In this document: in pieces, positions 43,731-51,760 of the stretch | Layout: every line of letters starts with the position of its first letter | Numbering within the stretch: the first letter of the stretch is position 1 | Assembly: GCA_963788585.1 (NCBI GenBank) | Contig: CAWBHA010000006.1 | Span: forward strand, 372,001 to 436,000 | DNA length: 64,000 bases | Reading direction: 5' to 3' | Origin: Bog-473 sp963788585 | Lineage (GTDB): Bacteria; Actinomycetota; Acidimicrobiia; Acidimicrobiales; RAAP-2 | Position numbers and translations under genes: made by a program | The notes under the pieces: model-generated | What the model was told of the DNA's origin: nothing | Database searches by the model: none | What the model saw: the letters and a program-made list of their open reading frames with translations, nothing else

Positions 43731-44480
43731 GTGGCGAAACCGGTCGATTGGGAAGCTCTCCTGGTCAAGGGTCACGAACCTCTGAAGGTGGCGCAACGGA
43801 TCTTTCGTTGGCTTCCTCACGATCCCCGCTGCAAGCTTTGCCTGAACCCCTTTGGCGGCGTCGGCGGCAAAATGGTCGGCCTCCTGGGTCACAAGCCCTC
43901 CCGTAAGAACCCGAACGTCTGTCAGTACTGCTTCGACCGGCTGCCGACCGGAGGCATCGAGATCGACATCGGAGTTGTGTTCGCCGACGTGCGGGCGTCG
44001 ACAGCCCTCGGTGAGCTGTCGGACGCCACGACGTTCGCCGAGCGGCTGAACGAGTTCTATCGCACAGCAACGAAGGTGCTCATTCACAATGAGGGCATAG
44101 TGGACAAGCTCATTGGCGACGAAGTGATGGGTCTCTTCATCCAGGGAATCGCTGGCCCCGAATATCGACGCAAGGCGGCGATGGCCGCTCTCGAACTCGC
44201 CTCGGAGGTCACCGAACTACCTCTCGGTGTCGCCGCCAACGCCGGTATCGCCTTCGTCGGCAATGTGGGATCGGGGAGCGTCTTGGACTTCACTGCGCTA
44301 GGTGATGCCGTCAATGTAGGTGCTCGCCTTCAGGCGCACGCGTCGCCGGGCGAGGTCGTGCTTGCGGCTTCGCTGTACCCGCTGATCGAGGCGGAGTACC
44401 CAGGCGGCCGCCGCGATCGGATCGTTCTACGTGGTCGGGATCAGCAGGTTGACGTTGTTGTCCTGACCTCGCCCGCCTGA
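43731..44480 (+). CDS. Class III adenylate/guanylate cyclase with CxxC/CxxC head
   Basis: 249 residues from the GTG at 43731. Residues 34-67 contain CKLC and CQYC about 27 residues apart, with PF.GVGGK and RKNPNVCQYC between, likely a zinc or redox-active head. The cyclase domain follows: VVFADVRAST with metal Asp86, KLIGDEVMGLF with metal Asp130, and FTALGDAVNVGARLQ with the Asn/Arg of the catalytic site. No membrane segment, so it is cytosolic. A CATAGT box lies 6 bases before the start. Confidence 0.85.
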   Translation: MAKPVDWEALLVKGHEPLKVAQRIFRWLPHDPRCKLCLNPFGGVGGKMVGLLGHKPSRKNPNVCQYCFDRLPTGGIEIDIGVVFADVRASTALGELSDATTFAERLNEFYRTATKVLIHNEGIVDKLIGDEVMGLFIQGIAGPEYRRKAAMAALELASEVTELPLGVAANAGIAFVGNVGSGSVLDFTALGDAVNVGARLQAHASPGEVVLAASLYPLIEAEYPGGRRDRIVLRGRDQQVDVVVLTSPA

Positions 44481-44559
44481 TCCACGACGATCGCTCGAGT
44501 TGCCGGACAGGCCGCTCGGCGGAGGTTTGGAATGGGGATGCAGGCACGATGTGGGGAAC

Positions 44560-45315
44560 TCAGCCGGCGATCACGATCCGGTGCCCAAAGTCCGCCTTTT
44601 CCAAGGCCAACAACTCTCCATAGGCCTCGTGCCATCTTCCGGTCTGGAGATCCGATCTGAGCCGCTCGATTCCGGGAAGGACGAGTGCAGTCGGCAGCGA
44701 TGCAAAGGTGGAACTGGCCGCTCGGACTTCTGGATCGAGGTACATCTCGGGACGCCGCCAGAAGGCGGCCTGAAATCCATCCGTGAAGTCGTGGGGGATC
44801 TCGAATGGCTCCACAGTGTGGGCACCCAGCGCATCGACGATGGACGTGAGGGGGACGAAGCGCCTGGTCTCGAGATCGTCGATTGCCGGTACGTAGTCCG
44901 TCGTCACCCAGAGCTTGCGCTGGTGATCGGGATCCCACGTGAACAGGACCTGTCTCGTCGCGACTCGACGCAACTCCGCCAGTCCTGTGTCGAGGTCTTC
45001 CCAGTGATGCACGGTGAGAATGGCGAGGGCGACATCGAAGGATCCGTCGGCAAAGGGGAGGTGCTCGGCCACGCCTCGAACGCGCCGGCGGCCTGGGTGT
45101 TGCGCGAGCATGACGCCCGAGGGCTCGACGGCGACGACGGGGCGACCTGACGGTTCGTACGATCCCGCTCCCGCGCCGACGTTCAGGATCGTCCCCGCGG
45201 GCCCGATCGCCTCGTGGATGGCCGCACTCAGCCGTGGATCGGGTCGCCGCACGGAGTGGTAACCGACTCCGATGACGTCGTATTCGGGGAGGTTTCCTCG
45301 ACGGTCGGCCGTCAC
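44560..45315 (-). CDS. Class I SAM-dependent methyltransferase
   Basis: 251 residues from the GTG at 45315. The SAM site TILNVGAGAGSYEP and the acidic VVAVEPSGVML are followed by RGVAEHLPFADGSFDVALAILTVHHW, as in UbiE/type-11 methyltransferases. The C-terminal half with FWRRPEMYLDPEVRA is less common. Substrate unknown. Converges with the cyclase gene. Confidence 0.82.
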   Translation of the reverse strand: MTADRRGNLPEYDVIGVGYHSVRRPDPRLSAAIHEAIGPAGTILNVGAGAGSYEPSGRPVVAVEPSGVMLAQHPGRRRVRGVAEHLPFADGSFDVALAILTVHHWEDLDTGLAELRRVATRQVLFTWDPDHQRKLWVTTDYVPAIDDLETRRFVPLTSIVDALGAHTVEPFEIPHDFTDGFQAAFWRRPEMYLDPEVRAASSTFASLPTALVLPGIERLRSDLQTGRWHEAYGELLALEKADFGHRIVIAG

Positions 45316-45410
45316 GGACGCCAGTTTCCCGCATCCGCTCGCACGTGGACAGCACCACGTCCCGACAACTGGGTCGCCCCGATTCCTGCTGCTCTCCGAC
45401 GCGCCGCGAC

Positions 45411-45432
45411 GGCCGGGTAGTGGGTCAGTTCG
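45411..45432 (-). repeat. Left inverted copy of the AACTGACCCACT repeat
   Basis: Plus strand GGCCGGGTAGTGGGTCAGTTCG; its complement matches the right-hand copies over AACTGACCCACT(A/G)CCCG with one mismatch. Confidence 0.6.
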
Positions 45433-45482
45433 AATCGATGGGTTCGGCCAACGGAAAGATCGGTTTCATCTTTCCGGCTTGT

Positions 45483-45488
45483 TACCTT
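45483..45488 (+). promoter_or_regulatory. Leaderless-type -10 box of the serine hydrolase
   Basis: TACCTT with 6 bases to the ATG at 45495. The box lies inside the inverted-repeat segment, so the gene carries its own promoter. Confidence 0.5.
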
Positions 45489-45494
45489 TATTCC

Positions 45495-46706
45495 ATGAGC
45501 GTCCAAAGGATCCTCTCTGTCGCAATTATCTTGGTTCTTTTGGACACGTTTCTCAGCCGTCAGAGCTTTGCGCCTCCGGTGTATGTCGAGCCGTTCCTGT
45601 ATGTCCTTGCCCTCTACTTCGTGCTCGTCCTGCTGGGTCCACTCCTTCGCCGCCTGGTGCGGAAGCTCAATCCCCCAGCGGTGCGAGGTGGCTCCACCGT
45701 GCTCGTCTCAGCCGTCAACAGCGGCGTTGGCGCAATGGTGTCAAGAGGGTTCCTGCGTTCGATTTCCGTCGGGGCGGTTCGGCAGAGCGACACAGGGCCA
45801 TCGTCAGACGCGCTTGCGCTGGGGCCTCCTCACGAGCTCGGTCCGCGCTCCGTCCTTGAAGCCGGATCCATCACGAAGGGAATTACCTCCCTCCTGCTCG
45901 CCGATCTGGTCATCTCCGGAACCGTTGCGCTCGAGGATCCTGTGAGCGACTACCTGCCGCTGCCTCAGCTTCAAGATGTGACCCTCGAGCATCTGGCCAC
46001 CCACCGTAGTGGGCAGCCGAGGATGCCTCGATCGTGGCACACGTTGCTCGGCGGATCGTACAAGAGCTGGACGACAGAGAGATTGTTGCGATCGGTCAAG
46101 CCGTCGACGCCCACTGAGCAACCGCAGTACTCGAACCTCGGGTTTGCACTTCTCGGACACGCACTGGCCGCCGCATGTGGTCTTCGCTACGAAGAGCTCG
46201 CACGAAACCGGATCCTGCGGCCACTCGGTATGGAGGCGAGTGACTTCGACTTGGCGACCTCGGTCTCGGGCCGCGACTGGATGGGACTGCCGGCCCCCTC
46301 CTGGAGCAATTGGGCGTTCTCCCCCGCTGGTGGACTGAAGACGACGGTCTTCGATCTCACTCGGCTCGCCGCATCCTTGCTGGAAGCGCCAGAGGGACCC
46401 TTGGGCAACGCATGGTTACTGGCCACGGAACCCCGAGCCAACTTTTCCCGGCGCAAAAAGGGGACGTTCCACGAGCAGCAGATCGGTCTTGGTTGGCTGA
46501 TAAACCCGTACGGGACGGTCTGGCACAACGGCGGAACGTACGGATTTCACTCCTGGGTCGGAGCAAACCGGGAACTACACGCGGGATTGGCAATCCTCGC
46601 ACCTTCGAGGTGCCTTACTGGTGGAATGATCTACTCGGCGTCCTTGGGAACAATGACGGCCTGGGCCACCACAAAGTCGTCACCATCGTCGCTGGATGCA
46701 AACTGA
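45495..46706 (+). CDS. Membrane-anchored serine hydrolase, beta-lactamase/esterase family
   Basis: 403 residues from the ATG at 45495. Two membrane segments come first (residues 5-20 and 31-51). The catalytic SxxK is S125-I-T-K128 (EAGSITKG), the Tyr motif is QYSNLGFALLGHAL, and the third box is HNGGTYGFHSW (in place of KTG). This is the class C beta-lactamase/DD-peptidase fold. After LAILAPS the family pattern fades, and the TGA stop lies within an AACTGACCCACT repeat, so the last 35 residues may be foreign. Codon use is less GC-rich than in neighbours. Confidence 0.78.
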   Translation: MSVQRILSVAIILVLLDTFLSRQSFAPPVYVEPFLYVLALYFVLVLLGPLLRRLVRKLNPPAVRGGSTVLVSAVNSGVGAMVSRGFLRSISVGAVRQSDTGPSSDALALGPPHELGPRSVLEAGSITKGITSLLLADLVISGTVALEDPVSDYLPLPQLQDVTLEHLATHRSGQPRMPRSWHTLLGGSYKSWTTERLLRSVKPSTPTEQPQYSNLGFALLGHALAAACGLRYEELARNRILRPLGMEASDFDLATSVSGRDWMGLPAPSWSNWAFSPAGGLKTTVFDLTRLAASLLEAPEGPLGNAWLLATEPRANFSRRKKGTFHEQQIGLGWLINPYGTVWHNGGTYGFHSWVGANRELHAGLAILAPSRCLTGGMIYSASLGTMTAWATTKSSPSSLDAN

Positions 46707-46717
46707 CCCACTGCCCG
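46701..46717 (+). repeat. AACTGACCCACT repeat copy at the hydrolase stop
   Basis: AACTGACCCACTGCCCG; its TGA is the stop codon of the serine hydrolase. Confidence 0.6.
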
Positions 46718-46846
46718 CCGCTGGGGTTGCGCCAGATCGTGAGCGTCAGCCCGCTGGCGTGCGAGTCCTCGATGACCTGCTCTTGCAAAACGACCTCAGA
46801 AGGGTTCGTCACTAACTCCTTACCCAATCGGGGCTGATCCGATCAA

Positions 46847-46860
46847 ACTGACCACTACCG
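46847..46860 (+). repeat. Shortened AACTGACCACT repeat copy
   Basis: AACTGACCACTACC; as the other copies but with one C missing. Confidence 0.5.
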
Positions 46861-46887
46861 AGATCGCCGGCCTGCTTGACTGATCGG

Positions 46888-47094
46888 GTGCCCAAACGCA
46901 GAGCCGTAATGACCCACCGACAAATTGTCGGGTTTGGCTGGGGAGCGGCCGTGGCGGTGCTTGTCTTAGCGTTCTTACAGATCCTCGGCGGCACGGCCCA
47001 GGCGGTCGGGTTGGCGGTCGGGTTGCCGGTAATCCTGGTGCTGCTCGTGATTGCGCTTCGGGTGGCCCTGTCCAGGGGCCCGCGTTCAAACTGA
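46888..47094 (+). CDS. Small two-helix membrane protein
   Basis: 68 residues from the GTG at 46888, or 61 from the ATG at 46909. Two hydrophobic helices: GWGAAVAVLVLAFLQIL and VGLAVGLPVILVLLVIALRVAL. The stop TGA lies inside the third AACTGACCCACT copy, as for the hydrolase. No family recognised. Confidence 0.5.
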   Translation: MPKRRAVMTHRQIVGFGWGAAVAVLVLAFLQILGGTAQAVGLAVGLPVILVLLVIALRVALSRGPRSN

Positions 47095-47115
47095 CCCACT
47101 GCCGACGGCCGTCGC
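47089..47115 (+). repeat. Right boundary copy of the AACTGACCCACT repeat
   Basis: AACTGACCCACTGCC starts at 47089-47090 and is followed by GACGGCCGTCGC; GGCCGTCGC is also found, inverted, at the left boundary (45406-45414). Confidence 0.55.
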
Positions 47116-47178
47116 TCGCACGGGCGAGGCTAGGCTTGAGACACGTTTTTCTACGGCCATGGTTCTTGGATCGCTCTG

Positions 47179-47487
47179 GTGGTCTTTTTCGGCCTCGTTC
47201 TGATGCGGTCGCTTTCCTCTCAGGGACGGCGCCGGGGTCGACGAGGGAGCCCCTCCGCGAGCTCGTTCACCGGCCACACCACGTCGGCCCATGGACCTGA
47301 TCCCGTCGACGACGTACGGCCCGGTGCAGTCCCCTTCACCGGGATCGCTCCGTGTTGGCTGACCGACCCCTCCGGCCGGCACGAGGAGCGGTACTGGTCG
47401 GGGTCTGCCTGGACAGAGCACGTGCGAGACGATGGTGTCCCCGGGACCGACGCACCTCCCGGCGACACGGGACGCGCGGCTTCATAG
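47179..47487 (+). CDS. DUF2510-domain protein
   Basis: 102 residues from the GTG at 47179. The C-terminal part APCWLTDPSGRHEERYWSGSAWTEH is the DUF2510 motif (W.DP.G....RYWDG..WT). The frame stays open upstream to 47143 and encodes the first half of a membrane helix (FYGHGSWIALVVFF). An ACG at 47143 stands 6 bases after a TAGGCT box, so the true start may be there. Probably membrane-anchored; role unknown. Confidence 0.65.
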   Translation: MVFFGLVLMRSLSSQGRRRGRRGSPSASSFTGHTTSAHGPDPVDDVRPGAVPFTGIAPCWLTDPSGRHEERYWSGSAWTEHVRDDGVPGTDAPPGDTGRAAS

Positions 47488-47545
47488 TCAGAGGTCAAGC
47501 GGCTCAGCTCAAGGTTCGACGAACGTGATCTGGGCAGTCCCGTCC

Positions 47546-47896
47546 TCAGCGAACGCGCACACGACGGGTGCCAATCTTCGCCTGGTCGCCAACCCTGCCC
47601 GCCAGATCTGGCAACGGAGTATCGAACTCGATGCCCAGGCGGACGCTCGTCCGGAGGGTCAGCCTGGCGTTCGTGACCGTGCCCTCGAGTCGGATGCCGG
47701 CTGAGTCCCCCACCGCAGGGAGATCGACCGAGATGTGACGGCCCACGAGGGCGTACGGCGAGGGGTGATCGAGTGTGATGCCCACGCCGAGCATCGAGAT
47801 GTCAATGACCCGGCACCTGGCGGCGAACTCCCCCTCGATCTGGCAGACCCCATCCCAGCCAGCTCGCTCACGTGGTACTCGGCGACGAAATTGCAT
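47546..47896 (-). CDS. PilZ-domain protein
   Basis: 116 residues from the ATG at 47896, which has AAGGAGGG 9 bases upstream. The c-di-GMP-binding pattern is present: RRRVPRERAGW near the N-terminus and VIDISMLGVGI (D-x-S-x-x-G type) 25 residues later. A single PilZ domain of this kind acts as a c-di-GMP receptor; no cyclase or phosphodiesterase of c-di-GMP is in the window. Confidence 0.8.
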   Translation of the reverse strand: MQFRRRVPRERAGWDGVCQIEGEFAARCRVIDISMLGVGITLDHPSPYALVGRHISVDLPAVGDSAGIRLEGTVTNARLTLRTSVRLGIEFDTPLPDLAGRVGDQAKIGTRRVRVR

Positions 47897-48100
47897 GTGT
47901 TGGACCCTCCTTCTCCCAAAAGTGTCTTTGGAAGAGCACAACGCGCCCTGCCCACGCCATATCGGCCAGAAGTCGAGAGTCTTGAGGCATCGGGGTCCGC
48001 CCGACGCACCCGCCGTTGCAGCACGGCGGTGGACAGAGCGACAGCCGGGTGACCCATGGGCCGTGTACTCGAAGACGTCCGCGGCCGCGATCCGATCGGA
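47897..48100. other. Intergenic stretch, nothing recognised
   Basis: About 200 bases between the PilZ gene start and the end of the DUF151 gene. It holds the PilZ ribosome binding site (AGGAGG on the complement near 47908-47914) and a possible promoter further up; no gene or repeat was seen. Confidence 0.4.
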
Positions 48101-48667
48101 TCAGGGGCCAACGCGGCGCTCGTTCTCAGCCGGGTCCTCGGGCCCGGACTCGGGCCGTGGCCGCGGTGGCGCGCCGGGCGTGCCCGGCGAGGCGTCCTCT
48201 TCGATCGGCGCGACGTCGGCGCCCGTCTCGAGCAGGCGCTCGTCCACCAGGATCGGCGCGGGTACCGGCATGCGCAGTGCCAGCACCATGCCGTCGGAAG
48301 GGCGGCAGTCGACCCGCTCCCGGCCGGTCGGCGTCATCAGGTCGAGCTCGGCCAGCAGGTTGCCGTCCTCGCGCCCGACCAGTCGCACGGCGATGACGTC
48401 GATGCGGGCGCGCCGGAGCACCTGTGCGAAGAGCTCGTGGGTCATCGGCCGGCGGCCCTCCATGCGACGCAGGGCCAGGGACATGGCGGTGCCCTCGGGC
48501 AGGCCCACCGGGAAGACGAGCTCACGCCCGGGCGGCTCGGACTCCGCCAGCGTGACGGCCGGATACTGCGAGGGCAGGTCCAGCGAGACGTCGTCGACGT
48601 CCATGACCCGGAAGACCGCCGTCCGGGCGCCCGCGCCCGGCGCCATACCGGGCTGGACGTCGGTCAC
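48101..48667 (-). CDS. Bifunctional nuclease family (DUF151) protein
   Basis: 188 residues. Core motifs of the BFN family: HELFAQVLRRARIDVIAVRLVG and VDCRPSDGMVLALRMPVPAPILVDERLLE. Family members in plants have RNase/DNase activity. The Pro/Glu-rich C-terminal 35 residues are an extension. GTG at 48667 overlaps the rodA stop as GTGA. Confidence 0.85.
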   Translation of the reverse strand: MTDVQPGMAPGAGARTAVFRVMDVDDVSLDLPSQYPAVTLAESEPPGRELVFPVGLPEGTAMSLALRRMEGRRPMTHELFAQVLRRARIDVIAVRLVGREDGNLLAELDLMTPTGRERVDCRPSDGMVLALRMPVPAPILVDERLLETGADVAPIEEDASPGTPGAPPRPRPESGPEDPAENERRVGP

Positions 48668-49815
48668 CGCGCCCTCCGACGTGCCCCCACGCTGAGGGTC
48701 AGGCCCACGGCACCGAAGAACACCAGGACCGCCGTGCCGCCGTAACTGACGAAGGGCAACGGGATACCCGTGATGGGCATGATGCCCATGGTCATGCCGG
48801 CGTTCTGGAAGACGCTGAAGGCGATGAAGGCGAACAGCCCGGCGCAGATGAGCCGCCCGAAGATGTCACGGGCCACGACCGCTGCATGCAGGACGCGCCA
48901 GGCGATCACGCCCAGGAGGGCGAGGAGGCCGACCGAGCCGACGAAACCCAGCTGCTCGGCGACCGCGGTGAAGATGAAGTCGGTCTGCTGCTCGGGTACG
49001 TATCCGAGGTTGGTCTGCGTGCCGTGGCCGATCCCGGAGCCGAACAGGCCGCCCGACCCGATGGCGTTCTTGGCCTGTTGCTCGTTGTAGATCGACTCCT
49101 GGACGTAGGGGTTGGTGCTGTGGCTGTTGGGGTCGAGGAAGGTGGTCAGGCGGGCGATCTGGTAGTGGTGCAGCAGACCGCTCTCGACGGCGGCGAAGGC
49201 GACGAACACCGCACCGAGGAGCAGCAGGATCAGGATCCTGAGCGGGAGCCCGGCGACGGCGAGCATGACCAGGAGCACGATCACCATGATGATGGCCGTC
49301 CCCAGGTCGGGTTGGAGCAGCACGAGAAAGATCGGGATGGCCGCCATGATCAGCAGCCGGAACACGTCGCGCCACGCGAGACCTTCTTCGTCGCGGCGCG
49401 CGCAGTATGTGGCGATGGCCAGGATGAGCGCCAGGACGGCGAACTCCGACGGCTGCAATTGGAGCGGTCCGAGGCTGAACCACCGCGCCGCCCCCTGGGC
49501 GCTGCTCCCGACGACGAAGACACCGACGAGTGCGAGCACGATCAGCCAATACAGGAGCGTGGCGAGCGGCTCCAGCCGGCGATAGTCGATCAGCGCCACC
49601 ACGACCATGGTGATGATCCCGAGCACGACGAAGAGGCCCTGCTTCTTCAGGAACGTCTTGGGGTCGTCGCCCGCCGCCAACAGCGGCCCGCGGGTCGCCG
49701 TGTAGACCATGACGACGCCCACGGCCGAGACCAGCAACGTGGCGATGACCAGGATGTAATCGATGGGGGGCACACTGCGCCGGGCGGCAACGTGTGTTCG
49801 GGCGAGTGTGGTCAT
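48664..49815 (-). CDS. rodA: Rod-shape SEDS protein
   Basis: 383 residues with ten membrane helices, the usual RodA length. WFSLGPLQLQPSEFAVLALILAIA, LLQPDLGTAIIMVIV, NAIGSGGLFGSGIGHGTQTNL, PEQQTDFIFTAVAEQLGF and PLPFVSYGGTAVL are the SEDS signatures. Polymerises lateral-wall peptidoglycan with a class B PBP. A box TATTCT (49833-49838 on the complement) lies about 17 bases before the ATG, divergent from mscS. Confidence 0.92.
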   Translation of the reverse strand: MTTLARTHVAARRSVPPIDYILVIATLLVSAVGVVMVYTATRGPLLAAGDDPKTFLKKQGLFVVLGIITMVVVALIDYRRLEPLATLLYWLIVLALVGVFVVGSSAQGAARWFSLGPLQLQPSEFAVLALILAIATYCARRDEEGLAWRDVFRLLIMAAIPIFLVLLQPDLGTAIIMVIVLLVMLAVAGLPLRILILLLLGAVFVAFAAVESGLLHHYQIARLTTFLDPNSHSTNPYVQESIYNEQQAKNAIGSGGLFGSGIGHGTQTNLGYVPEQQTDFIFTAVAEQLGFVGSVGLLALLGVIAWRVLHAAVVARDIFGRLICAGLFAFIAFSVFQNAGMTMGIMPITGIPLPFVSYGGTAVLVFFGAVGLTLSVGARRRAR

Positions 49816-49844
49816 ATCGCGGATTCGGGGACAGAATACCGGCC

Positions 49845-50831
49845 GTGACCTCTCCCCCCCTGGCGCCGGCCCACGCCCTGGTGGGCGACGTGGGCCTGCT
49901 GGCCGCCGCGACCGCGAACACCGCGAGCCAGGTCGACCAGGGCGGCGGGTGGCTCTACCACCTGCTGGTCAAGGTCGGCGTCAGCCCCGACACCGCGTCG
50001 ACGGTGACCGACCTGATCATCCGTCCCCTCAGCATCGTCGTCGTGGTGGTGGTGGCGCTCATCGTGGCGCGCCTGGGCGCCAAGGTGATCCGGCGCTTCC
50101 TCGAGCGGTTGGCCGACCAGACGGCGGCACGCTCGGGCAACCAGCGTGCCGGGGCACGCGTCACCACCATGTCGGGCCTCGTGGCCAATGTCTGGCGCTT
50201 CTTCGTCTTCGTCGTGGCCGGCGCCATCGTGCTCGGCCTGCTCGGGATCAACCTCACGCCGCTCCTCGCCAGCGCGACCATCATCGGCGCGACGCTGGGC
50301 TTCGGCGCCCAGCAGATCGTGCGCGACTACTTCTCGGGCGTCCTCATGACCATGGAGGACCAGTACAACGTCGGGGACTCCGTCATGGTCGGCAGCGTCA
50401 CCGGCGTGGTCGAGGAGGTCACGATGCGCGTGACCCGTCTCCGCGGTGTGGACGGCACCATCTACATCATCCCGAACGGGGAGATCCGCCTGCTCGGGAA
50501 CCTCTCGCGGGGCTGGGCGCGCGCCGTCGTCGACCTGACCCTCGCGGGTGCGTCCGCGGCCGACCTCGACTCGGTGCGGCGGATCATCGAGGAGGCGGCG
50601 CGCGCGGTCGCGGCCCGGCCCGAATTCGCCGCCCACAGCACCGAGCCCCCGAACGTCGTCGGCCTCCTCGACGCGGACGCCGCGACGATCACGCTCCGCG
50701 TCATGCTGCACACCGTCCCCTCGCAACGCGACGCGCTGACCCGCGCCCTGCGCGAGGAGGCGATCACCTCGTTGGCCAAGGCGGACCTGTGGCCGGCCGA
50801 CGCGACGCCCCCGGCCGCATCGGCTCGCTGA
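49845..50831 (+). CDS. MscS-type mechanosensitive channel
   Basis: 328 residues from the GTG at 49845. Three membrane helices, then the MscS pore and beta domain: LLASATIIGATLGFGAQQIVRDYFSGVLMTMEDQ in outline, VGDSVMVGSVTGVVEEVTMRVT and TIYIIPNGEI. Releases solutes under osmotic down-shock. Ends 4 bases from the aroE stop (convergent). Confidence 0.92.
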   Translation: MTSPPLAPAHALVGDVGLLAAATANTASQVDQGGGWLYHLLVKVGVSPDTASTVTDLIIRPLSIVVVVVVALIVARLGAKVIRRFLERLADQTAARSGNQRAGARVTTMSGLVANVWRFFVFVVAGAIVLGLLGINLTPLLASATIIGATLGFGAQQIVRDYFSGVLMTMEDQYNVGDSVMVGSVTGVVEEVTMRVTRLRGVDGTIYIIPNGEIRLLGNLSRGWARAVVDLTLAGASAADLDSVRRIIEEAARAVAARPEFAAHSTEPPNVVGLLDADAATITLRVMLHTVPSQRDALTRALREEAITSLAKADLWPADATPPAASAR

Positions 50832-50835
50832 GCCG

Positions 50836-51753
50836 TCAGCCTCCGGCCGGGCTGGCCGCCTCCGCGGCCGCCCACATGGCCTCGACCGGAGGCTCGGCCC
50901 CCGTCCACAGGGCGAGCTGCGCGGCCGCCTGGTGGACGAGCATGCCGAGGCCGTCCAGTACGGTTGCCCCGGCATTCGCCGCTTCGACCAGCCAGGGTGT
51001 CGGCCGGGGCGCGTAGACCAGGTCCGCCGCCACCTGGCCCGGCCGCAGGTGGCGCGGGGGCAGCACCCAGGCGGCCGCCGCGCCAGGCGTCCCGGCCATC
51101 CCCACCGGCGTGGCGTTGACCACGAGGTCGGCGGCGGCGAGGGCGTCGGCCACCGGCTGTGGCGCCAGCGTCACCACCCGGCCGGCGCGCCCGGCCAGGC
51201 CTGCGGCCGCGGCTGCGTGCGCGGGGGTCCGGTTCACGACCGCCACCTCCGCCGCCCCCGCCCGTGCCAGGGCGAGCACGACCGCCCGCGCCGCGCCGCC
51301 GGCGCCCGCGACGACGCAGCGGCGTCCGGCCGGGTCGAAGGATGCCCCCCGGGCCAGCGAGGCCACGAACCCCGCGCCGTCGGTGTTCGCCCCGTAGAGG
51401 ACGCCGTCACGGCGCGCCACGCAATTCACCGCGTCGAGCTGGCTGGCCTCCTCGCTGCACTCCTCGACCAGTGCCGCCACCGCCGCCTTGTGCGGCATCG
51501 TGACCGACACGCCTGCGACATCCGATCGCCGCATGGCCTCCAGCGCCTCTGCCGCCTCGCCCGCAGCGACCTCGAACGCGAAGGAGTGCCACGCCGCACC
51601 GAGTCCGAGCGCAGCGAAGGCCGTGTTGTGCAGGAGCGGCGAGAGCGAGTGCGCCACCGGGCTGCCGATGACCCCCACGATCGCAACGTCGGGGCCGGCA
51701 GCTCGGCGCGCCTCGCCCATGGTCAGGATCGGCGACCCTCCGGATGCGACCAT
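50836..51753 (-). CDS. aroE: Shikimate dehydrogenase
   Basis: Reduces 3-dehydroshikimate with NADPH; supplies chorismate to the trp and men genes. 305 residues from the ATG at 51753; a GTG at 51774 that overlaps mltG is an alternative. GSPVAHSLSPLLHNTAF binds substrate, SVTMPHK has the catalytic Lys, GANTDG the Asp, and VAGAGGAARAVV binds NADPH. VYAPRPTPWL near the end is typical. Confidence 0.93.
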   Translation of the reverse strand: MVASGGSPILTMGEARRAAGPDVAIVGVIGSPVAHSLSPLLHNTAFAALGLGAAWHSFAFEVAAGEAAEALEAMRRSDVAGVSVTMPHKAAVAALVEECSEEASQLDAVNCVARRDGVLYGANTDGAGFVASLARGASFDPAGRRCVVAGAGGAARAVVLALARAGAAEVAVVNRTPAHAAAAAGLAGRAGRVVTLAPQPVADALAAADLVVNATPVGMAGTPGAAAAWVLPPRHLRPGQVAADLVYAPRPTPWLVEAANAGATVLDGLGMLVHQAAAQLALWTGAEPPVEAMWAAAEAASPAGG

Positions 51754-51760
51754 GCGCCGC

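Larger units (their letters stand above)
45406..47115. mobile_element. Segment bounded by inverted repeats, possible IS21-type remnant
   Basis: The left boundary (45406-45430) read on the complement is AACTGACCCACTACCC then GGCCGTCGC. The right boundary (47090-47115) is AACTGACCCACTGCCGAC then GGCCGTCGC. Two more copies in the right-hand orientation lie at 46701-46717 (AACTGACCCACTGCCCG) and 46847-46860 (one C shorter). Repeated GTGGGTCAGTT sites near both ends are a feature of IS21-family elements. No istA/istB is present; the content is a serine hydrolase gene and a small membrane-protein gene. It may be a non-autonomous element or a decayed insertion. Confidence 0.5.

Noticed and set aside
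45421..45445. GTTCGAATC, which looks like a tRNA T-loop
   Set aside because: No acceptor, D or anticodon arm can be formed around it; it belongs to the inverted-repeat boundary.
46615..46827. Minus-strand frame between repeat copies (ELVTNPSEVVLQEQVIE...)
   Set aside because: It spans a repeat copy and the hydrolase end, has no ribosome site, and resembles no transposase or other family I know.
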